Positions 4,761 through 5,067 of a stretch of 5,067 nt of DNA are shown here, piece by piece. Origin of the DNA: Clostridia bacterium (GTDB lineage: Bacteria; Bacillota; Clostridia; DSM-8532); assembly GCA_026418215.1 (NCBI GenBank), contig JAOABT010000475.1, forward strand, positions 1-5,067. Reading direction: 5' to 3'. The notes under the pieces are model-generated. The model made no database searches. It saw only the letters and a program-made list of their open reading frames with translations, and was not told the origin of the DNA. Numbering within the stretch: position 1 is the first letter of the stretch; each line of letters begins with the position of its first letter. Made by a program: the position numbers and the translations under genes.

Positions 4761-5067
4761 CTATTCGGCAATCGAATCTATGCTTCCGTCATCAATTAAG
4801 CTGAAAAGTACATCAATAATACTCTTGTCGAGCTGACCTTTACCTGCTTCTTCAAGCAGGATAGCCTTGCACTTTTCTATGGGGAGCTTATCCCTGTAGG
4901 GACGCTTGGAGTAAAGCGCATCGAAAATATCTGCAACGGCCAGAATGCGAGCCTCCATTGAAATATCCTCTGCTTTTAAGCCATCGGGATACCCGCTTCC
5001 GTCCAACTTTTCATGGTGATGGCGCACGGCATCCAGACAATCCTTGAGGGAGCCCAAGGGCTTTATG
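4761..5067 (-). CDS. HD-GYP domain phosphohydrolase, C-terminal part (5' end outside the window)
   Basis: The last 102 residues of an HD-GYP protein, a family that typically hydrolyses cyclic di-GMP or related cyclic dinucleotides. The signature HHHEKLDGSGYPDGL is present, including the GYP residues and the metal-ligand histidines, followed by ARILAVADIFDALYSKRPYR, which contains the later metal-binding aspartate and the conserved RPYR. The open frame runs through the window edge as IKPLGSLKD, which matches the family residues just before HHE, so a TTG at 5057 is not a real start. The HD pair and any N-terminal receiver, PAS or GAF domain lie outside. The stop is TAG at 4763-4761. The helix after RPYR reads GQLDKSIIDVLF where many members have a G-x-FDP motif, and the protein ends soon after, as is usual. 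It converges on the kinase gene. A receiver-linked HD-GYP regulator working with that kinase is possible, but nothing in view shows a receiver domain. Confidence 0.93.
   Translation of the reverse strand, partial: IKPLGSLKDCLDAVRHHHEKLDGSGYPDGLKAEDISMEARILAVADIFDALYSKRPYRDKLPIEKCKAILLEEAGKGQLDKSIIDVLFSLIDDGSIDSIAE

Overview
The window looks like a chromosomal segment of a Firmicute (Bacillota), most likely a Clostridia-type anaerobe. The grounds are a split glycine decarboxylase P-protein (GcvPA form), a gcvT-gcvH-gcvPA gene order behind a tandem glycine riboswitch, strong purine-rich ribosome binding sites (GGAGGG, AGGGGG, GAGGGG), a TTG start and mid-range base composition. The species cannot be named from the sequence. 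Trp codons are TGG and CGA is used for Arg, so the genetic code appears standard.

Minus strand, about 2850 down to 1: a glycine cleavage operon. A sigma-A-type promoter (TTGCAT, 17 bp, TATAAT) drives a leader holding two consecutive glycine aptamers and an intrinsic terminator. It is followed by gcvT (aminomethyltransferase), gcvH (lipoyl carrier) and gcvPA (N-terminal half of the P-protein). gcvPA meets an in-frame TGA at 16-18, although the next five codons still read as the conserved family sequence. gcvPB, expected next, lies outside the window. The 3' strand of aptamer 2 helix P1 shares bases with the 5' arm of the terminator, which predicts a glycine-activated (ON) switch. The operon products would oxidatively cleave glycine to CO2, ammonia and methylene-tetrahydrofolate.

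Plus strand, 2915-4648: a membrane-bound sensor histidine kinase, divergent from the gcv operon. It has two membrane segments, an extracytoplasmic region of about 170 residues, HAMP, coiled coil, an H-box and an ATPase domain. No response regulator is visible beside it.

Minus strand, 5067 to 4761: the C-terminal part of an HD-GYP-type phosphohydrolase, cut by the window edge and convergent with the kinase. A 13-bp perfect inverted repeat inside the last codons of the kinase gene has a U-rich tail only in the minus direction, so it may terminate the HD-GYP transcript.

The layout is mostly ordinary. The points that deserve a second look are the nonsense codon in gcvPA, the riboswitch/terminator overlap, an inverted repeat bracketing the gcv promoter, and the terminator-like hairpin inside the kinase gene. 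I see no evidence of a new biological system here.
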